A stretch of 64,000 bases of DNA from Erigeron canadensis (taxonomy: Eukaryota > Streptophyta > Magnoliopsida > Asterales > Asteraceae), in the NCBI RefSeq assembly GCF_010389155.1, contig NC_057766.1, positions 32,931,516-32,995,515 of the forward strand, read 5' to 3'. Below are positions 24,204-35,497 of the stretch, piece after piece. Both the position numbers and the translations under genes were made by a program. The notes under the pieces were generated by a model. It was not told the origin of the DNA. It searched no databases and was given only the letters and a program-made list of their open reading frames with translations. Within the stretch, counting starts at the first letter, position 1; the number at the start of each line of letters is the position of its first letter.

Positions 24204-24679
24204 CTGCAAAACAAAGTGTTTAAACCACGTTTTTTATTCACAGCATGTTCTTTTTATCATTTAGTAATTTCCTTTTAATTGTTTAGTTTTATTTGTTTTG
24301 GTCAAGATAGTTGGTTTGTGATTCCCCAAGTGTAGGAAATGTGGGGTAGTGGATTGTTAGTTTTTTTTTTTTTTTCTTTTTCTTTCTCTATGTATTGGAA
24401 AATAGGGAAATAAAAATTCAGTTGAATTTTCCTAAAAATATTCTCTATAATTGGAGGATTTTCTTTGTTCCATGCTATTCTAACTTGTTGGCAGAAAGTT
24501 GGAAGGTGATCTTGGATGTCTAATTCAGATTCTCGTGGTGTGTTTGTATCGGGAAATCTTGGGTTAGAAATTCTGCTTGACGAGGCTCGCGGGCGGTGTG
24601 ACTATATCTCGTAGAGAACCGTTGTTTATTGGATTCGAGTCGGGTATTTTCGATCCAGCAATTAAGCTCATTGCCATCA
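24113..24679 (+). repeat. 3' LTR of the Gypsy element
   Basis: It starts TGATAGGGAATC and ends CATTGCCATCA, directly followed by the target duplication TCATC. The polypurine tract GCCGGAGAGGA lies immediately upstream. Confidence 0.95.
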
Positions 24680-24684
24680 TCATC

Positions 24685-25535
24685 AATAATGAAAAAATTG
24701 ATCAATAACATTTTTGATCCTTAAACTTTTATACAAACGTCTTATAAAGCCAAATTATATTTATTTTAATTTAATATATAGCTTAATTGAATAGCACTTA
24801 ATAACTTTGTTAACTATATTTTTTTAAATAATATTACTCTGAATTTCTTAATGTTATACCTTATAATTAAATACAATTATATATGCGTATATAGTATATT
24901 ATCTTTTCATAAATATATATATAAAGGTATTCGTTTATATATTTTTATATCTAATGTGTTTAATTGAGTATTTGACAAAATTTCAATTTAAGATGTGTTG
25001 ATAATTTAAATATGATATTTAAGTTTTGATAAAATAAATTTTGATATAATTACGATATGTTTATATATTGATAATCTATACCATTTACTTCACTAATTAT
25101 TTTTTGGTAAAAAATCTTAGCTGTATGATTTTATTTTTATTTTTTTAGTCTTTAGTTATAATAAAACATTAAAAGTATTATATTGTTACGAGAATTTTCA
25201 GTTACATTTTCTTTTCATTAATAACGTTTTATTTCAAAGACCCACATTTTTAAATATATGTATATTACATGGTTTTTTGATGTGATTTCTTAAATACATG
25301 GATTAAAATAACACCTTTAATACCCTTGATAAGAGTAAAGGTATAGTTACAACTTGATGTCAATAAAACTATCTCTTTAATATTTCATGTATATATTTCA
25401 GTTTTATGTTTGAAAACATTATTTGTTGACATTTTTTCTTGGCAAAGAATATTATATTATAATAATGCTTCAAAAGTTTATAAAGTTTATTTAAATGTTA
25501 ATAGTTTTCAGATATTAAAAGTTTTTTAATGAAAA
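24685..25535. other. Very AT-rich spacer
   Basis: No gene or bounded element is seen. The stretch leads into a Helitron-type 3' hairpin at about 25,546 and may be the body of that element, but I could not find a convincing 5' TC end. Confidence 0.45.
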
Positions 25536-25545
25536 AAGGTAAAAA

Positions 25546-25570
25546 TCCTGCGTGTTACGCGGGTAATAAT
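25546..25570 (+). other. Helitron-like 3' terminal hairpin, cut off before CTAG
   Basis: CCTGCGTGTTACGCGGG can fold into a 7-bp stem with a GTT loop (one T:G pair), followed by TAATAA. In this class of Helitron ends a CTAG is expected about 10 bases on. Instead the sequence passes into TGTAACATCCC, which looks like an LTR start. The tail may therefore have been interrupted by that insertion. Confidence 0.4.
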
Positions 25571-28010
25571 GTAACATCCCAAAACTTTTTGATGTTGACA
25601 GTTAATTTTCCGTTAGAGACCATTAGTTACTATGTGTTTTATATGTGCATACGTCAATCAAATGATTTACGTGAGATATGTCTTAAAGTGATTTAAAGTA
25701 ATCAAATTAAAGTTGATAAAGATTAATGAAGTCATTTAGTATTCTCAATAAGATATAAGAGTTGTTAAGTGTTCCTGTATGCGTTAAACAAGCAATTAAG
25801 TGACAAAACGAGTTATAAGGAAGTGTGAGGGCCTAGATGTAACATTTTGAAAGTTTCTTAAGCAGATTTAAAGCTTTAAATTTGTGCCTAACTCCCCTAA
25901 ATTTGATCCTTTAATCTTCCTTCCAAGTAAGATATGATTTATTGATCAGTTGTTGATTAATTTGAATGGTTTTTACCCAATCAATTCGGATCTTAAGGTT
26001 TAGGGTTGATTTGATTACGTTTCGTCATCGATCACTAGGGTTTTCGGGTAATCTAATGTATTGTTATTGTATCCTCTTGTCCCTGAACAAGTGATCTTGT
26101 GAAATAATCATATGAGTCATATTTTGGGTGCATATGAGATCCATAGGTCGTGGTGGTTGCTATGGTCATTTGATGGTCGAAATAGTTTGAAAAACAAGGG
26201 TTTATTAGATTCGAAAAATCTAATAATATTGCAAAAAGCATCTCTTTCAATACAAATATTTAGGAGATGAATATTATACTTTTGAAAAGGTCTTTGTGTC
26301 CTCTAAAATTGATATGAATAACGTTTCTAGTAGTTTTGCCCATAGATAGGCGAAAATTGTCGATTTCCAAAAGTGGTCGAATTTCAGACGATTTCTGCAT
26401 GTGTATCTTGTAAACGTCATAAATCATTCAATATAAAACTTCAAGAGTCAAACTTTATATTTCTGGAAAGGTATTTGAATTCCCTACATTTCTTAAGAAC
26501 TAAGTTTTGACTCATTTGGTTGTCTTGAGGTCGAAAAGTCGCCTGCAAGTGAATGGTGCGAGTCTGGAAGTTGATATCGACGAGACCACCCATGGGCTTG
26601 GCGATATCAGCCAGCAGAAGGGTTCTAAGCGCGTTTAAGTGTCTAGTTGACTTATATTTTCATCCTTCTTGTATCATAGGTTGTCGAGAACACTTGTGAA
26701 GCAGGGTAAACACATTTGTGACTGTTGAGTACTCCATCGAGGTAAGATACATGACTTTTCTCACGCTGGAGGCACAACAAAAGTAGTTTTCTATAATTAA
26801 CCTCTTAATTAGATTACTTTATATGTGTTGGGTTTTCCGGGTTATGCGGGAGGTTATGTGGGAATGTATACATGTTGAAATGATTTATCTTGATATGATG
26901 ATGTTTAAAGTAGAAGTAAATATGTGCATATGAAGTATAATGTTTATAATTACATTGCCATGATATGTTTAAGATATGTGTTGTTGATAATGTCGTTGAT
27001 ATGCCTTAATGTTGATATGTGATGACTTGTATGACGGACTTAAGTATGATATGTCTAGTTCACTGGATACACGTGGAAATTGTTATGAGTTGTGCACGTT
27101 AGTGGGATTAAATGCAAAAGTAGACGTGGGACTAACTAGGTAACGATTGTACCTAATGTTAAAGTAATATGTGAGATGTGGGAAACCATTCTAGCCTTAA
27201 TGTTAGTGCGTAAAAAGTAAAAAAGATATAAATATGTGGGAAATGCTATAGCTAAATATGTGAGATTGACGTGGGAAGTGTTAAGCTTAACCTGTGCCAG
27301 TTGAAAAGCTAGTGCGTATGTGGTCTCTTGAGTGGCTCCTTGCGGCATAGTTATGTGGGACTAGTATTTCCGGATGGAGTGACTAACCACCAATGTAAAA
27401 AGCATGACGGGATACAATGGAAATGGCATTGTCTTTCCTGAAAGTTAAGACGTGGAAAATCGTGCTAGTTGTAATGCTAGTGCGTAAGACGTGGGAAATC
27501 GTGCTAGTTGTAAAGCTAGTGCGTAATATGTAAGTTGATTAAAGATGTAAGGCGTGGAAATAAGTTGATTAAGATAACTATAAGAATATGTGAGAAAGAT
27601 GTACATGTAATTTAAGACGTGAGATTACAATGTGACGTGAGATTTAATAAAATATGTTGAGACGTGTCATAAGAACGATGGATAGGCACAATTAGGAGTA
27701 TATATCCTAGATGTGATATACATATATTTGTGATATGTTTATGTGTCATATGTAAGACGTGAGATGAAGTTGATTAAGCTGATTAAGTTGATAATAAGAT
27801 ATGTGGATAAGTATGATATATCGTTGATATGCATAAGTAGGAGTAAATACATTACATGTGCTAATATGAATACGTGTGACAAGTTTACGTGTGACAAGTT
27901 TAGTCCATATATATCTCTTACGTAAAAGAATCAATTTAATTAAGTTGATAAATTGTAAATAAACTAATGATGACATAAGCAAATTTCAATTTGATGAAAT
28001 TAAGCATTGT
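25571..28010 (+). mobile_element. Probable large LTR (solo or fragment), right end uncertain
   Basis: The segment begins TGTAACATCCCAAAAC, a start much like that of the solo LTR nested in the TRIM element and typical of plant Gypsy LTRs. It is less AT-rich than its flanks, non-coding, and contains repeated GACGTGGGAAAT/GCTAGTGCGTAA words. I could not find a CA end with a matching 5-bp duplication, so the right boundary is set roughly where the duplicated segment begins. Confidence 0.35.
27449..27526. repeat. 39-bp tandem repeat, two units
   Basis: The units 27449-27487 and 27488-27526 both read GACGTGG(A/G)AAATCGTGCTAG and end GCTAGTGCGTAA, differing at two bases. More degenerate relatives lie upstream (27,170-27,340), so this is a decaying minisatellite inside the LTR-like segment. 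Confidence 0.75.
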
Positions 28011-28270
28011 GATTGATGGGATTAACTATTATGTCAGTTGAGATAAAGATAGCATTTATAATACAAATTAATTAAGTTATCATACCACTATCATATTTAT
28101 AAGTTGGATTTGAACAAGGTTCACTCAATTAATTGATTATAATAACATTATTATTATTGTTACATATTTATAAGTGGGTTGCAAGGCTTATTCGAGGAAC
28201 TTACATATAACGTGAATAAATAAATAACTTAATAATTTTAATCTTAATTTTAATTTTAATCTTAATCTTA

Positions 28271-29112
28271 TCTTAATATATATATACTAAAAGACAACTG
28301 ACTTAAACTCAATTGACCAATCACAGCGCTCAATTTCACAAATTTAATCAAATCAACACCTGTCTAAATTAATTTACACTTTTTGGATTTCCATCACCAA
28401 TTTACACTTTTAACTCGATTTAAAATTAATTAATGCTTTATTGCATAATATCTATCTAATAATTAAAATATAACAAAAAGTTAAGAAGGGTTACATATTT
28501 ATATTAATATTTTATTATATATTATTAACTGTAAACAAATTAGTTGTAATTTTGTTGTTATTATTAATTGTAATCAGACTATAATTTGGATAATCATTGT
28601 TGTTATTAGTAACTATAATCAGATTATATTTTGGATACATATTCTTTTTATATAAACTGAAACCTATATATAAAATCACAACACACAAAATTATTGAAGA
28701 AACCCACGAACTAGCTGCTACTTTTATTGTTCTTAATAATCATGATTAACGAGAATAAAATTGCTTTTTTTAAGACATCAATAAGAACTCGGTCAATTAT
28801 GTAATTAAATTTAAGATATTGCTTCTTCTTTTTTTTTTAAACAGTGAGTTAGTAGTTAGTAATTATAAGTTAGAATTCGAGACACCACAGTGATATCCAA
28901 TTGGGCGGTATGCTGAGCTTGAATAAAAGAAACCTACTACACTATCTAACATTGATATGATTTATCATTCAATATTTACATTTGGATATCTTAATTCCTT
29001 TTTAAGTATATTTTTACATTTAACGTATAAGTATTTTTTTGTTTCATATATACTAATTCTTATGTTAATAGTTTTGTAAAACCTGTGTATATGACACGAG
29101 TCTAAAATCTAG
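28271..29112 (+). mobile_element. Non-autonomous Helitron, 842 bp
   Basis: It starts TCTTAATATATATATACTAA after an A and ends with a hairpin (CTGTGT-ATATG-ACACGAG) followed by TAAAATCTAG and then T. TC start, 3' hairpin, CTAG end and insertion between A and T are Helitron hallmarks. The right copy of the duplication (near 37,090) lacks it, showing the empty site. There is no Rep/helicase frame. The copy-1 left flank also carries an extra short TTAATC-type simple repeat. Confidence 0.72.
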
Positions 29113-29238
29113 TATACTCTAAAAACAAAAATAAAAATAAGAACTACAATAGTTAGCCACTACTCGGGCCTAACAAACTTAAATTTGCTACCTAGTCCAA
29201 TATTTGTCCAAACTGGGAACTTGGGAAGATAAAAAAAT

Positions 29239-30360
29239 AGGGTAAATTACAAAAATCATACTTGAAATATGTTCGAAACTACACTCGATATATCTATAAT
29301 TTAAAATTTTCGCGAGACGTACCCATCATTGTCAAAAACTTACACCGACAATACTTATCGCTGACGGTCGTCTATTTGGTCATTAAGTCAAGTCACGTGT
29401 CTTGCATGTGAGATATCAAAATCATAATTTCGTGTATACTTCAGGTATCATCTGTGTAATTTACCCTAATAAAAAGTTATTAAGGTATTTATATTTATAT
29501 TTAATTTATTAAAGTGGGTAGATATTTTATATTAAAATTCACATAGACACACACAAACAAAATATTAAAGTGGGTAGATATTCTATATATATATATATAT
29601 ATATATAAACCTATTTCAAAATAAAAAATAAAAAATTCATAAAAGGATGTCATCAAACGATATTGGTTTAGACTTAGAAATTTTAAAGTTAGACTAACGA
29701 CTAACCCTGGAACTTCAAACCCAAAATGCTACAGATTGCTAATTTGAAGTATATTTTAAAACCGTGTTTTACCCCTCTAATCCGAGGGGATGTCATCAAA
29801 CGATACGAAAAAATTATGTTGCTTTTTAAAAATTCCTTGTTTCGTATCTTTTTAAATAGGTTTCTATAAAAAAAAATAAATCATAAAAAATAATAATATT
29901 ATAATAATATAAAAGTGAAAATTTTAGTGGTCTACATGGTTTATATCTTTGTTATATTCACTATACACATATAAAAAAAATAATAATGACATATGATAAT
30001 AAATGCATTCTTATATCAATTATTTTTCTCAACATACTTTTCATTAAAAAAAACTAATTTTTTATAATAAATTTCATAATCTACCCAACTTAATAACTGA
30101 AGTATAAATAAAACTATAAAATTTTTAATAATTATTTTTATGGTGAATTACAAAGATAATACCGTACGAAATTACGGTTTTGATACCTCACATGCAAGAC
30201 ACATGACTTGACTTAACGGCCAAATAGACGACCGTCAGCTATAGATATGATGAGTGTAAGTTTTTGACAATAATGAGTATGTCTCGCGTAATTTTTAAAA
30301 TGTAGGTATGACCAGTGTAGTTTCGAACAAAGCTCATGTATAATTTTTGTAATTTACCCT
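29239..30360. mobile_element. 1.1-kb element with about 225-bp inverted ends (or two inverted MITEs)
   Basis: 29239-29467 and 30141-30360 are inverted copies sharing phrases such as GACGGTCGTCTATTTGG and GTCAAAAACTTACAC. Each copy itself has short inverted ends (GGGTAAATTAC...GTAATTTACCC). The whole 1.1 kb is missing at the corresponding place in the right duplication copy (about 37,216), so it probably arrived as one event or as two neighbouring insertions. The interior is AT-rich with a (TA)n run at about 29,586-29,608 and no coding frame. Confidence 0.7.
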
Positions 30361-30634
30361 AAAAAATATTACATACATGGGCTTTAAGAATCTTTAATCA
30401 AGGGCGGGCCTAAGCCTTTGTTTCTTGTGAGTTTGTGACTGGAAATATGGAATCGGGAACTTGTCGTTCTTTAATTTTTTCTTATTTTCTCGTCTTCTTT
30501 TTCGTGAAATGAAAAAAAAAATATTGCAGATCCTGAGCAAAGCTGAACAAAGCAAAGATACAAATCAATACAAATTAATAGCATATTATGAAAAGAGCTA
30601 TATGACAATACAGACCTCTAGAGTTGATTAGTAG

Positions 30635-30801
30635 CAATGGCTGATCTTGAAGGAAGTTACGGAGGGGGCAAAAGTTACGAGAACCAAAACTAACACAAAT
30701 AATAATATTTTTTGAATGGAATTCGATTAAAATAGCATTATGTAGAGAAATAACGGAAGGGGCCGTGGCCCCCCACGGGTCCTTAATAAGATCCACCCAT
30801 C
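30635..30801. mobile_element. hAT-like MITE, 167 bp, with 8-bp target duplication
   Basis: It is flanked by perfect ATTAGTAG copies at 30627-30634 and 30802-30809. The right copy of the segmental duplication has a single ATTAGTAG (37492-37499), which is the exact empty site. The ends (CAATGGCTGATCTTGAAGG and the inverse of GATGGGTGGATCTT) form imperfect inverted repeats. An 8-bp target duplication points to the hAT superfamily. It contains no gene. Confidence 0.85.
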
Positions 30802-31010
30802 ATTAGTAGGTAATTAGGTTATGTTTATTTTTTTTTAATAATTATGCTTAACTTACAATTTTCCAAGTTGAAAAAAGCGATGTATTTGAGTTATATCTGT
30901 TTTTTTTTTTCAAGACTATTTGCCTTTGTCATTTATAAGTCAATACTATATGAGTGTTTTCCTTGGACTCGTTTAAAAGACAATAAGCTAAAATATGAGT
31001 CATGACATCT

Positions 31011-31705
31011 CGAATCAATCTTCAAAAATTACACCTTAAAAATTTAAAAACACACAAATATAAGGAAAAACACAAAATGAATCATAAGCAAAATTAAAAC
31101 CAAACTTAGAATCGCATTGACCTAATTTATAAATAAAAAGTTACCAAAAACTTAAAATCAAAAAAAAAACCCTAACCTCATTGTCTTCATCATCGAGCGA
31201 TATACACCAACAATATTTAAAGAATAGACTTTGAAAAGAGAGAGAGTTATTCAGACCATATTACTCTCATTCAATGATTTGATACTTTGCATACCAAACG
31301 GTTATGCATTTATATATCTCATTCATTAGACTTCTTACACTAGCCATGACGATTGAAAGGGACAAATGAATAGACACGCACAACCATCTTTATCACTATC
31401 TAAACTATCCAAGGGAATTGATCGGTCACTCTATAAACATTGAGCAAAAAGACATTAACTTATCATCATATACATATATCTATAACGTTAATCAACAACA
31501 TCATCCATAAAGCATCCATAAATAACAATAATTAACACATACATAAACTCACAAATTAACTGCTGGTTTAATAAGAAAGATTAACTCAATAACCTAAGTA
31601 AAATCATAAATTCCCAATAAGTTATTTTAAACCCTCATCAATTCTTAATCTTCCAGCATTGAATTCATACTTACAATTTTAGATTATATATAAGATCCTT
31701 TTAAA
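31011..31705. other. AT-rich spacer between duplicated segment and ABCB19 relic
   Basis: No gene is visible. In the right copy the equivalent interval (37,685-44,400) is about 6.7 kb and contains the ABCB19 promoter and exons 1-2, so this short spacer probably marks an internal deletion, or replacement, in the left copy. Confidence 0.5.
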
Positions 31706-32870
31706 ACTAATAAGTAATTTAATTTAATTAATTATGTTTTTAAAAATGTACAGAAATTGGGTGTTGGATGTATATTGGTGAAATTGTGAAGAACAAGGGA
31801 GTACATTGAGAAAAAAGTTTTTTTTTTTTACAGGCTTGAGAAAAAAGTATTTAAAAGCAGTTTTGAAACAACATGTTGGGTTTTATGACACTGATGCAAG
31901 AACAGGAGATATTGTTTTTGGTATTTCAACCGATACTCTTCTTGTTCAAGATGCCATTAGTGAAAAGGTATATGGTAAACTTTTTGCATGATTATCACAC
32001 AGTAAAATGTTACATATGGCGGACAATTGATAATTATATTTAGATGCGATTATTTTTATGTACAACATTTTGACTTGACCAAAATCCGTGATTTTTTACT
32101 TTTTAAGACAGTTAAGATACATGTGCATGTTAGCATATGTGTATATATGTGTTGCATGTTAGCATGTATGTGTTAACTTGCGCTAGTCAAAGAGCATCTT
32201 TGAAGATTTCTTTATCTGGTTCTTGAAATGTTTGAGTTCAATCAAGTTAGTTTATAAATTTTTGGTTCAAACATAAAAGCTAACTTTGAGTACACATTTT
32301 TAGATGGGGAACTTTATACATTATCTTTCAACATTTTTGGTTGGATTGGTGGTTGGATTTGTATCAGCTTAGAAGTTAGCTCTTTTAAGCATTGCAGTTA
32401 TTCTGGGTATTGCATTCGTCGGTGGATTGTACGCGTATACTCTTACCAGTCTCACGTCCAAGAGCCGTGAATTGTATGCCAACGCCGGCATTACTGCCGA
32501 AGAGGTTAGCTTTTGGATTAGAATTGTTATGTAACTTTTGAGTCCCTTTTGACATAAGTTTCATGCCACAATGATTTTAGTTGTGTAGTCAATTATTATT
32601 TTGTGGGTACTAGTGATATTGAAGTACATCACATTCTTTGTTGACCCACCAAAGGTGGTAAAAAATCTATTACTGTAATAAGTAGCATGCGTTACAATAA
32701 TAAGCACTTTACCTTTCATGGTCTTAACTTTTACCCTTGTACTTTTAGCTTATGTTTTCTTGGTGTTTTAACTAATGATGAAATTTGAAATTTATCAACC
32801 AACTATTTATAGATTATAATCAATGATAATTTGGTAAAATAACTCTACTTGACTGCAAGCCATTAAAATT
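31706..32870 (+). pseudogene. ABCB19: ABCB19 fragment: duplicated exons 3 and 4 with introns
   Basis: The stretch aligns with 44,415-45,490. It includes the end of intron 2, exon 3 (31754-31967), intron 3, exon 4 (32304-32504) and the start of intron 4. Exon 3 carries extra bases and a local duplication of the TTGAGAAAAAAGT segment separated by a T run, which breaks the frame; downstream it still encodes [20 protein letters not shown]. Exon 4 keeps its 201-nt length but has a Trp-to-stop TAG at 32370-32372 (VSA*KLA), and its first codon is changed from GTG to ATG. Introns are included, so it arose by DNA duplication and not by retroposition. There is no promoter or other exon, so no functional protein is expected. 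Confidence 0.93.
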
Positions 32871-33209
32871 TAACTTGTAACTTATAAATGTTAAGGAATT
32901 CTGGTGCATTATGATTTATTTTTTGAGAGAAATACTATAAATTATATGTGTAAAATCTATTAGTTAATTTATTATTATAATTATATATAAAAATAGTTAA
33001 AATACTATATTTTTACACGTATAACTTGTATCCTTAGACATATATTATATATATATGTTATGACTCTTACGAGTCGAGTCACGATACGAATCACGCGTCA
33101 AAAATCACTAAAACGATTCGTATCACGAGTCACGAGCTGATCGACAACTATGCATTCAAGATCTTGGCCCATATTAATATTTTAGGATCTTTGAATATAT
33201 TTAATATTC
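32871..33209. other. AT-rich spacer with small inverted repeat
   Basis: No gene is visible. At about 33,068-33,140 GAGTCACGATACGAATC faces GATTCGTATCACGAGTC, an imperfect 17-bp inverted repeat with a short loop, as in a tiny MITE or its remnant. Confidence 0.5.
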
Positions 33210-33439
33210 ATGATCCCAAAGCATAAATTTGACCCGCAAAAGTAGTTAAGATCTTAAGATCTTGAATGTGAAAATCTCACCCATAACACATAGAATTTCA
33301 GAATTTAAAGTTCATTTTTTAAAAAGTAAATATAAGACATTACATTAAAGGTATTATTTAACTTTTAATATCGAGACATGGATTCTCGTTCCTTTTCTAT
33401 TATGGAGTCTACAATCTTCACGTTTTCATTTTCATGCAG

Positions 33440-33555
33440 TATGAAGCCTGCATTATGTTGATTACTTCTCATCCTGAAAACATTATGAAACAAGAAGAAC
33501 TTACCTACAAGATGTATAGAAAAGGTAATACAAAATTTTCAATTTAGCACATGTG

Positions 33556-33619
<64 letters not shown>

Positions 33620-33867
33620 TTATTTATTTATCTAATACAATATAATAAAAATTGAAGATATATTTTTGACTCATTGTGAGATACAAAATAATCATTACTT
33701 TAGTCCAATCTTCTTACCAAGTCGTGAGTAGCTACATTTTTGTCCTAATCTTCAAAGAAAGATTGAGATATGAATTTATTGGATTGTCTAAACTAATTTA
33801 ACTAAATCTTTTGACAGAATTGCCACTTGAAGTTTCTAAGGATGTGCTACCCCCCAAAAAGAAGCAT
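33440..33867 (+). pseudogene. Two exon-like pieces of an unrecognised gene inside the inverted repeat
   Basis: Piece 1 (33440-33524, 85 nt) follows TTCATGCAG and precedes GTAATA. Piece 2 (33818-33867, 50 nt) follows TTTTGACAG and precedes GTAAGA. Joined at these sites they give 45 open codons, starting YEACIMLITSHPENIMKQEE and containing LPLEVSKDVLPPKKKH, with no stop. I do not recognise the protein. The right arm carries the mirror copy, where piece 1 is rearranged around a GCGCGATA...TATCGCGC palindrome and the piece-2 donor is mutated to GTAAAA. I infer capture of a gene fragment followed by inverted duplication. Confidence 0.45.
33551..33620. repeat. Compound (CA)n-(TA)n microsatellite
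   Basis: A CA run is followed by a TA run, present only in the left arm of the inverted repeat. It has therefore expanded (or been lost on the right) since the arms formed. Confidence 0.9.
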
Positions 33868-34518
33868 GTAAGATTTCTATAATTTAATTTTTTTTAATAC
33901 ATTTTACATGCTTCTTTTTGGGGGTAGCACATCCTTAGGACCTTCAAGTGACAATTCTGTCAAAAGATATAGTTAAACTAATTCAAACAATCCAATAAAT
34001 TCATATCTTATTCTTTCTTTGAAGATTAGGACAAAAATGTAGGTACTCAACACTTGGTAAGAAGATTGGACTTAAGTAATGATAACTTTAGTATCTCACA
34101 ACGAGTCAAAAACAAATCTGCAATTTTAATTATATTGTATTAGATAAATATATGTGTCACATGTGCTAAATTGAAAATTTTGTATTACCTTTTTTATACA
34201 TCTTGTAGGTCGGTTCTACCTGCTTCTTAATGTTTTCGGGATAAGAAGTAATCAGCGCGATACGAGCTTTTATCGCGCTTCATACTGCATGAAAATGAAA
34301 AAGGTTGTAGACTCTATAATAGAAAAAGAACGAGAATCCATGTCTCGATATTAACAGCTAAATAATACCTTTGATGCAATGTCTTATATTTACTTTTTAA
34401 AAAATTAACTTTAAAGTTTGAAATTCTATGTGTTATGGGTGAGATTTTCACATTCAAGCTCTTGAGCTCTTAAGATCTTAACTACTTTTGCGGGTCAAAG
34501 TTTATGCTTCGGGATCAT

Positions 34519-35488
34519 AAAGTTTAACATTTCTTTCTCTTAGCCATCCACCCTCCCCATTCTCCTCCTCCAGTTTCTCACCACCGTCACCACTTACGAA
34601 CACCACTGGCGAAACACTATCAACCACCGGCGAAACACTATCCACCACCGCCAACAAACTTAAAAAAGCAATTGTACACAGATCTAAGAAGAAAGAAAGA
34701 GTGGTGAACAACCGATCTTTACCACCGCTAGCAACCAACACCAACAACAACCGCAAAGACCACACCTATATATAGTTTTTAAAAAGGGGAGGGGAAGAAA
34801 GTGGGTGTTATCTCTACCTTAAGAACCGGTGTCGGGCGTGCTAAACTTGGTGACGACGGTGCTTGTGGCGGTGGTCAAATGAAAAATAATTTAAACCATA
34901 TCTAATATCAAAGAAACAAAACTAATGAATTACTCGCACATATATATATTTGTTTTAAGTGGGGTTTTGAAGAGAGATGGAAAGAAAGATAGAAAGAAAG
35001 AGGAGGGGGGGGGGGGAATAAGTTAGAATTTAGAATGCATGGAAAGAAAGAGTAATAAATAATGATATACTACTATTTATGATGTACTTTTCCACTTTCA
35101 TATAAAACCAGTCCATGGTTTTATAAACCAGCATATGGTTTCATTATGAGAAATGATATTGGTATTATGTTTTTTTGTTATTTTATCATATTGTACTAAC
35201 ATTACAGCACACTACACATGTTGATAATGCATAAATATGGTAGATGAATAAAAACTTATGATACTAATATCATGACCTGTTCACACTATACATGTGTCAG
35301 TTAATTGATACTATTGTGTAATGAAGTTTTCAATTATGGATGTCATATATAAGTTACGAATATGGTAGGGTCCACTTTTAGATGGTTTTTTATTTACATC
35401 ACTTTTTCTGAAAAAGTATCGCTCAATTTAATTCATACGTGTAAAAATCAACTTAAAATCTTAAAAATTTGATATCTAAGTTTATCAC
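34519..35488. other. Spacer with simple-sequence tracts, no gene
   Basis: A CCACC/CCGCC-rich stretch at 34,540-34,760 contains a short duplication (CACCGGCGAAACACTATC-like). It opens an 87-codon minus-strand frame that is low-complexity and unconvincing. A GAAA-rich tract with a G homopolymer lies at about 34,975-35,016. Confidence 0.5.
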
Positions 35489-35497
35489 TTAATTTTT

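Larger units (their letters stand above)
19293..24679 (+). mobile_element. Ty3/Gypsy LTR retrotransposon, structurally complete but coding-dead
   Basis: The 5,387-bp element is bounded by LTRs of 565 and 567 bp and by a perfect 5-bp target duplication TCATC (19288-19292 and 24680-24684). The order is LTR, initiator-Met primer-binding site (19860-19871), gag, protease, reverse transcriptase, RNase H, integrase, purine tract GCCGGAGAGGA (ending 24112), LTR. Integrase after RNase H defines Gypsy. The coding part has at least three frame changes and four nonsense codons. The last reading frame runs into the 3' LTR and no chromodomain is seen, which recalls the CRM chromovirus group, but I cannot confirm the lineage. 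Confidence 0.95.
28056..31010. repeat. Segmental duplication, left copy (with later insertions)
   Basis: This stretch corresponds to 36618-37684. Shared blocks include TTATAATACAAATTAATTAAG at the start, the region around GGGCCTAACAAACTTAAA, the region around GACCTCTAGAGTTGATTAG and the region around TTTTCCTTGGACTC. The left copy is longer because a Helitron (28271-29112), an inverted-repeat element (29239-30360) and a hAT-like MITE (30635-30801) are absent from the right copy. The ABCB19 relic at 31.7 kb lies in the same order and orientation as ABCB19 relative to the right copy. Confidence 0.85.
33210..34518. repeat. Long inverted repeat (arms about 660 and 615 bp, loop about 32 bp)
   Basis: The left arm 33210-33871 and the right arm 33904-34518 are reverse complements along nearly their whole length, with scattered differences. 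The innermost pairing is around AAAGAAGCATGTAA / TTACATGCTTCTTT. The left arm has an extra CA/TA microsatellite that explains its greater length. A transcript across it would fold into a very long hairpin, a classic source of 21-24-nt small RNAs. The left arm holds two exon-like pieces (separate entry). I found no terminal target duplication, so it could be a foldback element or a local inverted duplication. Confidence 0.9.

Noticed and set aside
33549..33620. CRISPR-like or tandem array
   Set aside because: It is a simple CA/TA microsatellite. No CRISPR would be expected in a plant nuclear region.
34502..34765. 87-codon minus-strand ORF with VVDSVSPVVDSVSPVV
   Set aside because: Low-complexity reading of a CCACC-rich tract containing a short duplication. 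There is no homology I recognise and no start context.
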